A DNA stretch of 15,092 nt from CAZLBC01 sp964557575 (lineage in GTDB: Bacteria; Planctomycetota; Phycisphaerae; SM23-33). Every line of letters starts with the position of its first letter. Within the stretch, counting starts at the first letter, position 1. The notes beneath the pieces are model-generated. The model was given only the letters and a program-made list of their open reading frames with translations. It was not told the origin of the DNA and did no database searches. The position numbers and the translations under genes are program-made. Location: the NCBI GenBank assembly GCA_964557575.1, contig CAZLBC010000104.1, positions 1 to 15,092 of the forward strand. The letters run 5' to 3'. Shown here in pieces: positions 5,826 through 14,700 of the stretch.

Positions 5826-7298
5826 TTACTTTTTTCCGTCCAGGGCCTTGAGCGGGAACAGCTTCGAGGCCGTGTGCTCCCGGGCCATGATCTCCTCGAT
5901 CCGCCCGACGACGTCGGGGTGCGCGGCGGCGACGTTCTTTGTCTCCCCGGGGTCCTTTTCGAGGTCGTAGAGTTCGGTCTCGATCTTTTTCTTTTGAAGT
6001 CCCGTCCGGATGCCCTTCCACCGGCCGGTCCACACCGCCTGGTGGCCGCCGTAGCCGGCGAATTCCCGGTAGAGAAACGGCCGCGGGGCCTGCCTGTTGC
6101 CTTCCAGCGTTGCGGCGAAGCCGATCCCGTCGGATTCCTCGGGTACTGCGTCGCCGGCACCGATGAACTCCAGCAGTGTCGGCATCCAGTCCTCGAACCC
6201 CGTTACCCGGTCGCTGGTCGCGCCGGCGGGGACCCGCCCCGGCCAGCGGACGATGCCCGGTACCCGCAGGCCGCCCTCGTAGCTGGAGCCCTTCAGGCCC
6301 CGCAGTTCGCCGACGGAGTTGAAGAATGCCGCCATCGGCCCCAGGTAGGTCGCCCCGTTGTCGGAGGTGAAGACCACGATGGTGTCCTTCTCGAGGCCCA
6401 GTTCCGCCAGGAGTTTCATGACCCGCCCGACGTAGCCGTCCAGGCGGGTGATCATCGCCGCGTACGCCGCCCGGGGGGTGAAGTGGGGCGTGTACCGGGC
6501 GTGGGCCGGCGGATCCTCCCAGCCCTTCTCGCGGTACGGCTTCAGCGCGTCGTCGGGGACGTGGAGGGCGAGGTGGGGGATGATCGTCGGGTAGTAGCAG
6601 AAAAAGGGGCGGTCCCTGTTTTCTCTGATGAACGCCATGACCTGCCCGGCGATCCGGTCGGGGCCGTAGTCGGTGCCCTGGTAGCGGTCGTAGCCGGCCG
6701 GGTCCGTCGGGTCGGCATCCTTCGGCAGCCGGGCGTGGCCGGGCACCGGCGGGTCGTTATTCAGCTCGATGCGCTGATCGTCGTCCCACAGGTAGGGAGG
6801 GTAGTAGCTGTGGGCGTGGCGCTGGCAGTTATAGCCGAAGAACCTATCGAAGCCCCGGGCGAGGGGGTCGCCGTCGGAGCCGGGGAAGCCCAGGCCCCAC
6901 TTGCCGAATGCCCCGCAGGTGTAGCCCTGCTGTTTCAGCAGCTCGGCGACGGTGACCGCCGCGGCCGGGATCGGTTCCTGCCCCTCGGGCTTGTGTTCGC
7001 GGTTGCTGCGGATGTAGGCGCGGCCGGGGTGCCTGCCGGTCATCAGGACGCACCGGGACGGCGCGCAGACCGGCGAGCCGCTGTAGTGGCGGGTCAGCCT
7101 CGTCCCCTGCGCGGCGAGGCGGTCGATGTGCGGGGTCCTGATCTTCTCCTGGCCGTAGCAGCCGAGTTCGCGGTAGCCGAGGTCGTCGGCGACGATGAAC
7201 ACGATGTTGGGTTTCCGCTTCGGTTTCGCGAACGCGGGGCCGGCGGCCGCGACCGTTGCAGCGGCGCCGGCGATGCCGAGGAATCGTCTCCGGTCCAT
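5826..7298 (-). CDS. Tat-exported arylsulfatase-like sulfatase (S1 type)
   Basis: This 490-residue protein starts at ATG 7298 behind AGGAG. A 20-codon upstream extension is rejected because MDRRRFLGIAGAAATV is a clear twin-arginine signal. The catalytic set of family S1 is present: metal-binding DD in IVADDLGYRELGCYG (residues 38-39), the formylglycine site C78-A-P-S-R followed by TGR, an HLAL histidine region, and SDNGATYLG in the metal site. The C-terminus has the ELYDLEKDPGETKN motif. The cysteine is expected to be oxidised to formylglycine by a maturase not encoded here. It would hydrolyse sulfate esters on a polysaccharide outside the cytoplasm. It leads a two-gene operon with the beta-helix gene downstream. 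The precise S1 subfamily and substrate cannot be fixed by eye. Confidence 0.93.
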   Translation of the reverse strand: MDRRRFLGIAGAAATVAAAGPAFAKPKRKPNIVFIVADDLGYRELGCYGQEKIRTPHIDRLAAQGTRLTRHYSGSPVCAPSRCVLMTGRHPGRAYIRSNREHKPEGQEPIPAAAVTVAELLKQQGYTCGAFGKWGLGFPGSDGDPLARGFDRFFGYNCQRHAHSYYPPYLWDDDQRIELNNDPPVPGHARLPKDADPTDPAGYDRYQGTDYGPDRIAGQVMAFIRENRDRPFFCYYPTIIPHLALHVPDDALKPYREKGWEDPPAHARYTPHFTPRAAYAAMITRLDGYVGRVMKLLAELGLEKDTIVVFTSDNGATYLGPMAAFFNSVGELRGLKGSSYEGGLRVPGIVRWPGRVPAGATSDRVTGFEDWMPTLLEFIGAGDAVPEESDGIGFAATLEGNRQAPRPFLYREFAGYGGHQAVWTGRWKGIRTGLQKKKIETELYDLEKDPGETKNVAAAHPDVVGRIEEIMAREHTASKLFPLKALDGKK

Positions 7299-7329
7299 GG
7301 CGGGTCTCCTGTCGGGGGTTCTGCGGGCT

Positions 7330-7358
7330 ATCATAGAAGGTGCGGGGTCTGTTTGCAA
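7330..7358 (-). promoter_or_regulatory. Promoter of the sulfatase operon
   Basis: On the minus strand, TTGCAA (7353-7358) and TATGAT (7330-7335) are separated by 17 bp, a good sigma70-type match. The predicted start is near 7323, giving a leader of about 25 nt that carries the AGGAG ribosome site. Confidence 0.65.
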
Positions 7359-7363
7359 GCAAC

Positions 7364-7379
7364 GGGCGGCGTTTCGCCC
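7364..7379. promoter_or_regulatory. Small inverted repeat between divergent promoters
   Basis: GGGCG (7364-7368) and CGCCC (7375-7379) flank a 6-nt centre. The element lies between the two divergent -35 boxes, a position suited to a shared operator. In GC-rich DNA such short palindromes also arise by chance. Confidence 0.3.
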
Positions 7380-7387
7380 CTGCCGCG

Positions 7388-7415
7388 TTGACTTCTGCGG
7401 CGGGGACGGTATCCT
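7388..7415 (+). promoter_or_regulatory. Promoter of the MFS transporter gene
   Basis: TTGACT (7388-7393), a 16-bp spacer and TATCCT (7410-7415) form a sigma70-type promoter. The leader to the ATG at 7489 is about 67 nt. Confidence 0.6.
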
Positions 7416-7488
7416 GCACGCCCGAACGCATGGTCCGGATATTCACCGCGTAAGAACACTGCCCCGACGCGGCAGGAAAGGAACGAGC

Positions 7489-8760
7489 ATGGCGCAAAAG
7501 ACCGTGAAGCATCGCCGGCCGGTGGTGGTAGCCGCCGTGGTGATACAACTGGCCCTGGGGGCGATATACGCCTGGTCGGTCTTCACCCCCTCGCTCAGCG
7601 CGGCGGGGTGGACCAAGGCCGAGACGCAGTACGTCTTCGCCGCCGGCCTGGCCTTTTTCGCGCTGGTGATGGTGATCGCCGGCCGGCTGATGCCGCGGGT
7701 GGGCCCGCGGAAGCTGTCGATCGCCGGCGGGGCCGTGCTGGGCCTCGGCTACGTGCTGGGCGGCCTGGCGGGCAAGACCAGCGTCCCGCTGCTGGTCGTC
7801 TGCATCGGCGTCGTCGGCGGCAGCGGCATCGGGCTGGCCTACGTGGTGCCCATCGCCGTGGGCATGCGGTGGTTTCCCGACAAGAAAGGCATGATCACCG
7901 GCCTGGCGGTGGCGGGGTTCGGGTTCGGGGCCATGCTCTGGGTAAAGCTGGCGGGCTCCTGGGGAAACCTGATCGTCACCATCGGCCTGGGGCCGACGTT
8001 TATCGTCTACGGCGCCGTCTTTTTCCTGATGGTGGCGATCGGCGGGATATGGATGGTCTTTCCCCCGGAGGGCTGGAAGCCGGCGGGGTGGGTACCGGAA
8101 CCGCCGAAGGCGGGACAGCTCGCCGACGGGGTGCATTTCCGGAGCGGGGAGATGCTGGGCACGCCCCAGTTCTTCATGATCTTCCTGACCTTCATGATCA
8201 GCGCGGGGGCGGGGCTGATGACGATCGGCCTGATGAAGCTGTTTCCCCAGGAGGCCCTGGAACTCAACGGGCTCACCCCGGCGCGGGCGAGCGCCGTGGC
8301 CGGCACGGCCATGGCGGTCTTCTTCTCGCTGGCGAACGGCGTGGGGCGGATCGCCTGGGGCACGCTCTCGGACCGGCTCGGGCGGAAGGCGTCGGTCTTC
8401 ATCATGTGCGGCACCCAGGGGATACTGATGCTGCTGTTCCCGCTCATGGCGGGGACGCCGGGGCTGCTGTTCCTGGCGGCGGTCCTGATCGGGTTCAACT
8501 TCGGGGGCAACTTCTCGCTGTTCCCCACGATCACCGCCGATACCTTCGGGGCGAAATTCGTGGGGCAGAACTACCCGTGGGTGTTCCTGGCCTACGGGGT
8601 GGGCGGGATCGGCGGGCCGATACTCGGCGGCATACTGGGCGACCGGGGGAACTTTTCCCTCGCGTTCGTCCTCTCCGGTGTTCTCTGCCTCGCGGCCGCG
8701 GGGATCGTCGCCGCCGTGCGCACCCCGCGAAAAGCGTCTCCCCCGGCGCCGCCATCCTGA
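7489..8760 (+). CDS. OFA-family MFS anion transporter
   Basis: This 423-residue integral membrane protein has about twelve hydrophobic segments. The N-terminus RRPVVVAAVVIQLALGAIY, then AWSVFTPSL, is the signature of the oxalate/formate antiporter (OFA) branch of the major facilitator superfamily, related to OxlT and YhjX. MFS motif A appears after segment 2 (GRLMPRVGPRK) and again in the second half (GTLSDRLGRK). FGGNFSLFPTITADTFG near the end is also typical of the branch. Known members exchange small carboxylates such as oxalate, formate or lactate, and substrate here is unknown. The start is the ATG behind AGGAAAGGAACG; an in-frame extension from 7195 would run antisense into the sulfatase gene. 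It diverges from the sulfatase operon and is followed 101 bp later by the GH141-like gene. Confidence 0.9.
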   Translation: MAQKTVKHRRPVVVAAVVIQLALGAIYAWSVFTPSLSAAGWTKAETQYVFAAGLAFFALVMVIAGRLMPRVGPRKLSIAGGAVLGLGYVLGGLAGKTSVPLLVVCIGVVGGSGIGLAYVVPIAVGMRWFPDKKGMITGLAVAGFGFGAMLWVKLAGSWGNLIVTIGLGPTFIVYGAVFFLMVAIGGIWMVFPPEGWKPAGWVPEPPKAGQLADGVHFRSGEMLGTPQFFMIFLTFMISAGAGLMTIGLMKLFPQEALELNGLTPARASAVAGTAMAVFFSLANGVGRIAWGTLSDRLGRKASVFIMCGTQGILMLLFPLMAGTPGLLFLAAVLIGFNFGGNFSLFPTITADTFGAKFVGQNYPWVFLAYGVGGIGGPILGGILGDRGNFSLAFVLSGVLCLAAAGIVAAVRTPRKASPPAPPS

Positions 8761-8781
8761 CCGGTCGCGTTCCCCCCGCCG

Positions 8782-8810
8782 TTGCATTTCGCCCGCCGGA
8801 GCGGTAGTGT
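8782..8810 (+). promoter_or_regulatory. Possible promoter of the beta-helix/LamG gene
   Basis: TTGCAT (8782-8787), a 17-bp spacer and TAGTGT (8805-8810) give a moderate sigma70-type match 51 bp upstream of the start codon. Read-through from the transporter gene is an alternative. Confidence 0.45.
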
Positions 8811-8861
8811 ACAGGGGCGGAAACGACCGCGGCAGAACATACCCCCGCGAGGAGACACCCC

Positions 8862-11249
8862 ATGCGCGCAACGATACCGATCCTGCTCCTGCTCGCCGCC
8901 GGTCCGGCGGCGGCCGAGACAACGATCCACGTCGCCGCCGCCGGCAGCGACGAGAATCCCGGCACCGCGGCAAAGCCCCTGGCCGCGCTCGCCGCGGCGC
9001 AGAAGGCCGTCCGGGCGCTGACCGCCGCCGGCCTGCGGGAAGACGTGACCGTCCTGATTCATACCGGCGTCTACGAACCGAACCAGACGCTGCGGTTCGG
9101 CCCCGCCGACGGCGGCACGGCCGACTGCCGGGTCCGCTACGCCGCGGCCGCCGACGGGGCGGTTGTCGTCAGCGGCGGCCGGCGGATCACCGGCTGGAAA
9201 AAGGGCCCGGGCGGCGCGTGGACGGCGCCGGTTTCGGCGGAATGGTCTTTCCGCCGGCTCTTCGTCGACGGCCGTCCGGCGGTCCGGGCCCGGACGCCCG
9301 ACCGCGGCGCCGGCGAGACGCACTTCCGCCTCCGCGGGGCGGCGCTCGCCGAGGACGCGACGACCTACACGATCGACGTACCCACGGCGTACGCGCGCGA
9401 CTGGAAGAACGTCGCGGATGTTGAGATCGTGATCCACGGCAACTGGGCCGTCAACCGCAAGAAGCTCGCGGCGGTCGACGCCGCGGCGGGGCGGCTGACC
9501 CTCGCCGGTCCGCACGTCAAGGCGATACCCTGGAACCGACCCGGCACGGGCCGGTGGAGCTACCTGGAGAACGCCCGGGAAATGCTCGACGAGCCCGGTG
9601 AGTGGTACCATGACCGCGCGGCCGGCGTCCTGGCGTACCTGCCCCGCGCGGGGGAAGACATGGCGACGGCGGTCGTCGTCGCGCCGCGGCTCGAGCAGAT
9701 CGCGGTCGTCGAGGGCACCGCGGACCGGCCCGTGCGGAATCTCCACTTCGACGGCATCCGGTTCGAGCACGCCCGCTGGCCGCTGCCGGCGTTCGGGTAC
9801 CAGGGCATCCAGGCGTGCCACTTCATCAGCCCGAAACAGAGTCCCCGCGGCCGGCGGTGGCACGGGATCACCCCCGCCGTCGCCTGGCGGTTCGCCGCGT
9901 CCTGCTCGCTGACCGGCTGCACCGTCGCCCACACGGAGGGCTCGGGGATCTGTTTCGCCCGCGGCTGCCGGAACTGCCGGATCGAGGGCAACCGGGTCTT
10001 CGACGTCGGGGCCAACGGGATCATGCTGGCCGGCCCGAACGACGAGCAACTCGTCCCGAAACAGAACCGCATCGCCAACAACCGCGTCCACCACACCGGC
10101 GTCGATTACTTCGGCGCGGTCGGGATCTGGTGCGGCTTCGTCCAGGAGACGGCGATCGTCCACAACCTCGTCCACGACACGCCCTACACCGGCCTGAGCG
10201 TCGGCTGGATGTGGAATCCCCGACCCACCGCCTGCAGGAACAACCTGATGGCGCGGAACCACATCTACAACACCATGAAAACACTCGCCGACGGCGGGTG
10301 CATCTACACGCTGGGTTTTCAGCCGGGGACGGTGCTCCGGGAAAACCACCTCCACGACGCGCAGCGGGGTCCGCACGTCCACGGGGCGCCGAACAACGGC
10401 GTCTTCGTCGACGAGGGCAGCAAGGGGTACCTCTTCGAGCGAAACGTGATCTACCGGACCGCCGCCGCACCGGTCCGGTTCAACCAGTGCCGGCGCGAGT
10501 GGCACACCTGGAAAGACAACGTCCTGGGGCTCGCGCAGGTCGACCCGGCGGTCATGAAAGACGCCCTCTACTGCGACGGGAAGACGGCGTTCGACGTGCC
10601 GCACGGCGACGCGCTGGAGCCGGCGACGCTGACACTCGAGGCGTGGGTTTACCCGACCGCGCGGCCCGGGGGCGGCGACGCCCGGGCCTGGATCGTTAAC
10701 AAGAACGACGACGAGTGGGCCGCGGGACACTACGGCCTCCTCGCCGCCGGCCGGGGGGCCGCGGCCTACCTGAACATCGGCGGCGGGCGGGAGAACTTTT
10801 TCCAGGCCGCCGCGGGCCGCGGACTGTCCCCGCGGACGTGGCACCATCTGGCGATGACCTACGACGGGTCGGACCTGGTGCTCTATATCGACGGGAAGCT
10901 CGCCGCGAAAACACCCGTCGGGCGCCGGCGGAAACCCGGCGCGACGCCCCTGACGATCGGCGCCCGGCAGGACCGGTATCCCGGCGGGTTCTTCGCAGGA
11001 GTGATCGACGCCGTGACGCTCCGGGACCGGGCCCTGCCGGCGGCCGACATCAAAAAGCGGGCCGCCGCGCCCCGGCAGGCGGTTCCCGACGGCGCGGCCG
11101 GTCACTGGGGATTCGCGGGCCGCGAGAACGCGGCGAAGACGCTCACGGAGAAGGAGCGGCGGATCGTCGCTGAGGTCCGCGCCCGCGCCGGTCTCGAACC
11201 GGCATATCGTAAGCGACTGCTGAAGGAGGGGCAAGGCGCCGGCCGGTGA
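8862..11249 (+). CDS. Secreted GH141-like beta-helix protein with LamG domain
   Basis: This 795-residue protein has a signal peptide at 1-19 (MRATIPILLLLAAGPAAA) and the opening TTIHVAAAGSDENPGTAAKPLA shared by this family in pieces. Beta-helix rungs extend to about residue 560. LADGGCIYTLG (D477) and VFVDEGS (D517) correspond to D511 and D551 of the protein at 1539-3380, with the same 40-residue spacing, so both acids are good catalytic candidates. Residues 570-735 form a concanavalin-like LamG domain (LTLEAWVYP, WHHLAMTYDG, LYIDGK, GVIDAVTLRDRAL), probably carbohydrate-binding. The GAGGAG ribosome site is 7 nt before the ATG. It may be cotranscribed with the transporter or use its own promoter. 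It meets the HicBA genes tail to tail with a 15-bp gap. The family assignment is by pattern; substrate is unknown. Confidence 0.85.
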   Translation: MRATIPILLLLAAGPAAAETTIHVAAAGSDENPGTAAKPLAALAAAQKAVRALTAAGLREDVTVLIHTGVYEPNQTLRFGPADGGTADCRVRYAAAADGAVVVSGGRRITGWKKGPGGAWTAPVSAEWSFRRLFVDGRPAVRARTPDRGAGETHFRLRGAALAEDATTYTIDVPTAYARDWKNVADVEIVIHGNWAVNRKKLAAVDAAAGRLTLAGPHVKAIPWNRPGTGRWSYLENAREMLDEPGEWYHDRAAGVLAYLPRAGEDMATAVVVAPRLEQIAVVEGTADRPVRNLHFDGIRFEHARWPLPAFGYQGIQACHFISPKQSPRGRRWHGITPAVAWRFAASCSLTGCTVAHTEGSGICFARGCRNCRIEGNRVFDVGANGIMLAGPNDEQLVPKQNRIANNRVHHTGVDYFGAVGIWCGFVQETAIVHNLVHDTPYTGLSVGWMWNPRPTACRNNLMARNHIYNTMKTLADGGCIYTLGFQPGTVLRENHLHDAQRGPHVHGAPNNGVFVDEGSKGYLFERNVIYRTAAAPVRFNQCRREWHTWKDNVLGLAQVDPAVMKDALYCDGKTAFDVPHGDALEPATLTLEAWVYPTARPGGGDARAWIVNKNDDEWAAGHYGLLAAGRGAAAYLNIGGGRENFFQAAAGRGLSPRTWHHLAMTYDGSDLVLYIDGKLAAKTPVGRRRKPGATPLTIGARQDRYPGGFFAGVIDAVTLRDRALPAADIKKRAAAPRQAVPDGAAGHWGFAGRENAAKTLTEKERRIVAEVRARAGLEPAYRKRLLKEGQGAGR

Positions 11250-11264
11250 ACATCGCGCCGCGCT

Positions 11265-11483
11265 TTATTTCTTCAGGTCTTCGACATCGAGTTCGGTATC
11301 GCGGAGGATCTTGCTGAGAAGACCGGGCCCGATGGTCTCCCCGGCGTGGACCGGCACCACGGTGGATCGGCCGTCCGGATGGCGAAGGAATCGATGGCTC
11401 CCCTTTGTTCGAATGACCTCAAACCCGGAATGGCGAAGGGCCGTGATAAGTTCCTTACCCTTGAGACGGGGAAGCTTCGGCAT
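11265..11483 (-). CDS. hicA: HicA-family mRNA interferase toxin
   Basis: This 72-residue protein is a clear HicA: KLPRLKGKELITALRHSGF, then the catalytic-histidine motif GSHRFLRHPDG (H30), then VVPVHAGETIGPGLLSKIL. HicA folds like a double-stranded RNA-binding domain and cleaves mRNA when not bound by HicB. The start at 11483 was chosen because the family consensus begins there; the open frame extends upstream only through antitoxin sequence. The gene begins 2 nt after the hicB stop, implying translational coupling in the antitoxin-first order. All core family residues are present, so the toxin is probably functional. Confidence 0.92.
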   Translation of the reverse strand: MPKLPRLKGKELITALRHSGFEVIRTKGSHRFLRHPDGRSTVVPVHAGETIGPGLLSKILRDTELDVEDLKK

Positions 11484-11485
11484 CG

Positions 11486-11692
11486 TCAGACCACGAGTGT
11501 TTGCATGCCCACAAAGTGCGTGGGTGTATACGTTTCGACTTCGAGGCAAAGCTCGATTGCCTCGCGAACCCGTTTCATCAGGGTGTCGAGTGACTTTGCC
11601 TGCGTATGACAACTGGCAAACTCGGGCACCGTAGCCACGTAGTAGCCTTCCGCGTCCTGTTCGATAATCACGTGATATTCTCGTTTTTTCAT
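11486..11692 (-). CDS. hicB: HicB-family antitoxin (short form)
   Basis: This 68-residue protein begins MKKREYHVIIEQDAEGYYVA, then TVPEF, the partial RNase-H-like fold of HicB (UPF0150). It binds and blocks HicA. Many HicBs add a C-terminal helix-turn-helix or ribbon-helix-helix DNA-binding domain; this one ends at about 68 residues and lacks it. Direct autorepression by HicB alone is therefore not obvious. The start ATG follows a GAGAGG ribosome site. A promoter with a 17-bp spacer lies just upstream (11711-11739), almost touching the divergent promoter of the propeller gene, so regulation of the two could interact. Confidence 0.9.
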   Translation of the reverse strand: MKKREYHVIIEQDAEGYYVATVPEFASCHTQAKSLDTLMKRVREAIELCLEVETYTPTHFVGMQTLVV

Positions 11693-11710
11693 CCGTCCGC
11701 CTCTCGTATA

Positions 11711-11739
11711 AGTATCTCACAAGCCCCGCCTTTGATCAA
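11711..11739 (-). promoter_or_regulatory. Promoter of hicBA
   Basis: On the minus strand, TTGATC (11734-11739) and GATACT (11711-11716) are 17 bp apart. The predicted start near 11704 gives a very short leader holding GAGAGG before the hicB ATG at 11692. Confidence 0.5.
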
Positions 11740-11742
11740 GAG

Positions 11743-11771
11743 TTCCAATAATGAGCGGTGCGCGCTATGAT
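11743..11771 (+). promoter_or_regulatory. Promoter of the propeller-protein gene
   Basis: TTCCAA (11743-11748), a 17-bp spacer and TATGAT (11766-11771) precede a consensus AGGAGG (11779-11784) located 7 nt before the ATG at 11792. The -35 box is only 3 bp from that of hicBA on the other strand. Confidence 0.5.
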
Positions 11772-11791
11772 AGAAAGCAGGAGGTGCAACG

Positions 11792-14700
11792 ATGACAACC
11801 CTGATCGCCGCCGTCGCCGTCATGACCGCGGCCGGCGCGGCCCCCCCGGCCGCCGTCGGCGACATCCTGAAGCAGGCGGGCACGCGGGGCGGCCTGGTCG
11901 TCTGCGCCGGGTGCGGTGACCCCGCCCTGCCGGCCGCACTCGGGAAGAGCGGGTCCGTCCTCGTCCACGCCCTCGACGCCGACCCGGCCCGGATCGAGAA
12001 GACCCGGGAGCAGGCCCGCGACAGCGGCCTCGCCGGGCGCGTCTTCGCCGAACGCTGGGATCGCGACCGCCTGCCCTACGCCGACAACCTGGTCACCTGC
12101 CTGGTGATCGGCGATCCCGGCTTCGCGGTGCCGCTCGACGAGATCCGGCGCGTCCTCGCCCCCCGCGGCGCGGCCGTCGCCGCGGCATCCGCCGCGGGCG
12201 CGGCGTTCCGCGCGGCGGCCCGCAAGGCCGGCGGCCTGCTGGTCTACCGGAAGCCGGTCCCCGCGGAGACGGACGAGTGGACCCACTGGCTCCACGGCCC
12301 CGACGGCAACGCGGTCGCCGACGACGCGGTCGCCGGTCCCCCCGCCTCCCTCCGCTGGGTCTGCGGGCCGCGGTGGATGAACCACCACAACGAGACGCCG
12401 AGTTTCGACGTGATGGTCTCCGCCGGCGGGCGGGTCTTTTACGTCATCGACGAATCGCTCCCGGGGCTCTTCGGCCTCCCGGAGCGGTGGCGCCTGGTCG
12501 CCCGGGACGCCTTCAACGGCCTGCCGCTCTGGAAGCGGCCGCTGGCCCGGTGGGGGTGGCGCGACTGGGTGGCGGGCGGCGGCCACTCGGCCTCGCGGTT
12601 CGACCAGCCGCCGGACTTCCACCGGCAGCTCGTCGCCGCCGGGGATGTCGTCTACGTCCGCATCGGCGACCCCGCCCTGCTCCGCCGCCTCGACGCGGCC
12701 ACCGGCGAGACGCTGAAGACCTACGCGGGCACCGGGAATCTCAGCGCGGTCCTCCACGTCGACGGGACACTGATCCTCTCCCTCCACCGGCGGGACGGCG
12801 ACGGCCCCCTCGGCAAGGAGATCCGGGTCCTCGATGCCGACTCGGGGACGGTGCTCTGGAACAAGGAAGACCTGGCGGGGGTGAAACCGAAGATCAAGAC
12901 ACTCGGGCGATACACCGCCCTGTACCTGGCCGCCGGCGACGGTCGCGTGTACTACGTCGACGGCGAGCACGTGGCGGCCGCCGACCTGGCGACCGGCAGG
13001 CAACTCTGGCGGACGCCCCGCCCCCCGCGGGGCAAAAAAACGTACGGCTATGCCCGGCTCTACACGCCCGATCTCTGCACGCTGGTGGCCGCCGGCGACG
13101 TCCTGCTGTTCTGCCAGACCGCCGACTCCGGGAGGATTCCCTGGAACGACCCGGTTCCCGCCCGGCTGCTGGCCCTGTCGGCCCGCACCGGCGAACACCG
13201 CTGGGAGTACGCCGCCGGCAACTGGGGCTACGGCTCCCCGGCCGACGTCTTCGTGGTCGCGGACACGGCCTGGGCCTTCGCCGCGAAGGGCTTCACCCTG
13301 GCCGGCATCGACCTGGCCTCCGGCGCGGTGAAGAAGGAATACCCGGTCGCCGCGGCCCTGGACGCGGCCCACCACCACCGCTGTTACCGGAACAAGGCCA
13401 CCGGCCGGTATGTCTTCACCGGCCGGCGGGGCGTGGAACTGACCGATCTCCGGGACGGGTCGATCGTCCTGAACAACTGGGTCCGCGGCGCCTGCCGGTA
13501 CGGCGTCCTCCCGTGCAACGGCCTGCTCTACGCCCCCCCCGATCCCTGCATGTGCTACGCGACCGCCAAGGTAAACGGCCTCCACGCCCTCGCGTCCCGC
13601 CCGCCGGCCGTCGCAGCGGCCGCCGCCGGCGATCGCCTCGAAAAGGGCCCGGCATACGGGACCGTCCCCGCCGCCGGAGAGGCCGGCGCCGCGGACTGGC
13701 CGGTCTACCGCCGCGACGCCGCGCGCAGCGGCTGGTGCCCGACGGACCTCCCCGCAGAACCGGCGAAACAATGGGAGGCGGCGGTCGGCGGGACCCTGTC
13801 GGGGATCACCGCCGCGGACGGGAAGGTCTTTGTCGCCGCGGTCGACGCCCACACCGTCTGCTGCCTGGACCGCGCGACCGGCAAAGAGATCTGGTCGTAC
13901 ACGGCCGGCGGACCCGTGGACACCCCCCCGACGTACCACCGCGGCGCAATCCTGTTCGGCGCCGCCGACGGCCGGGTCTACTGCCTGCGGGCGGCCGACG
14001 GGAAACCGGCCTGGCGGTTCGACGCCGCGGCCGGCGCGGCGCGGGTGGTGGCCTTCGGCCGACTGGAGTCGTCCCGTCCCTGCCATGGGGCGGTGACGGT
14101 CTACGACGACCGGGTCTACGCCACCGCCGGCCGCTCGTCGTTCCTCGACGGCGGCATCCGTCTTTACGCCCTTGATCCAAAGACGGGGAAGATTCTCGAC
14201 GAGGGGACACGCTGCAGCGTCGACCCGGAGACCGGGCAGGGGCGGTTCAACGCCTCCCTCCGTTACGACATGCCCCCGGACGCCAGCGGCGCGGTCTCCG
14301 ACGTGCTGGTCGCCGACGGCGGCTCGCTGTACATGCGCCACGTGAAGATCGATCCGGCTGACCTCGGCCGCGACCTGGTCGGGGACATGCCGAAGGCGGC
14401 GGTGAAGAGGTTTTACCAGCAGAAGCAGACGGGCAAGACGCTGGACTTCGGCCCGCAACTGGTCTCCACGGCGGGGCTCCTGGACGATGCGTGGTACAAC
14501 CAGACCTTCTGGTCGTACCGCCGCGCGTCACACGGCCGCATGCTGGTCTTCGACGACCGCCGCACCTACGGCATCAGGGCCTACGGCGGCGGCACCAGCC
14601 GGCACATCCGCAGCAAGATCACGGCCGGGAAGGGGTCCTTCAAGCTCTTCGCCGACGACCGGGCCGCCGGCACGCGGGCCTGGGCGACGCCGATCCCCGT

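Noticed and set aside
5724..7391. 555-codon plus-strand open frame
   Set aside because: It is antisense to the sulfatase, which has clear catalytic motifs. Long antisense frames are expected in GC-rich coding DNA, and the translation is low-complexity Val/Arg/Gly-rich.
7195..7488. Upstream extension of the transporter gene
   Set aside because: It would overlap the sulfatase start antisense. The ATG at 7489 has a good ribosome site and gives the OFA N-terminal consensus.
6844..8973. 709-codon minus-strand open frame
   Set aside because: It overlaps three confident genes and is His/Arg/Pro-rich, typical of a shadow frame.
8592..11234. 880-codon minus-strand open frame
   Set aside because: It mirrors the GH141-like gene and runs into the transporter gene. 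It is rich in Arg/Pro/Val with no domain.
11235..11259. Bidirectional terminator between the GH141-like gene and hicA
   Set aside because: GGCGC and GCGCC can pair, but the stem is 5 bp with a 15-nt loop, too weak to call.
11765..14458. 897-codon minus-strand open frame
   Set aside because: It is antisense to the propeller protein, whose frame has recognisable repeats and a strong ribosome site.
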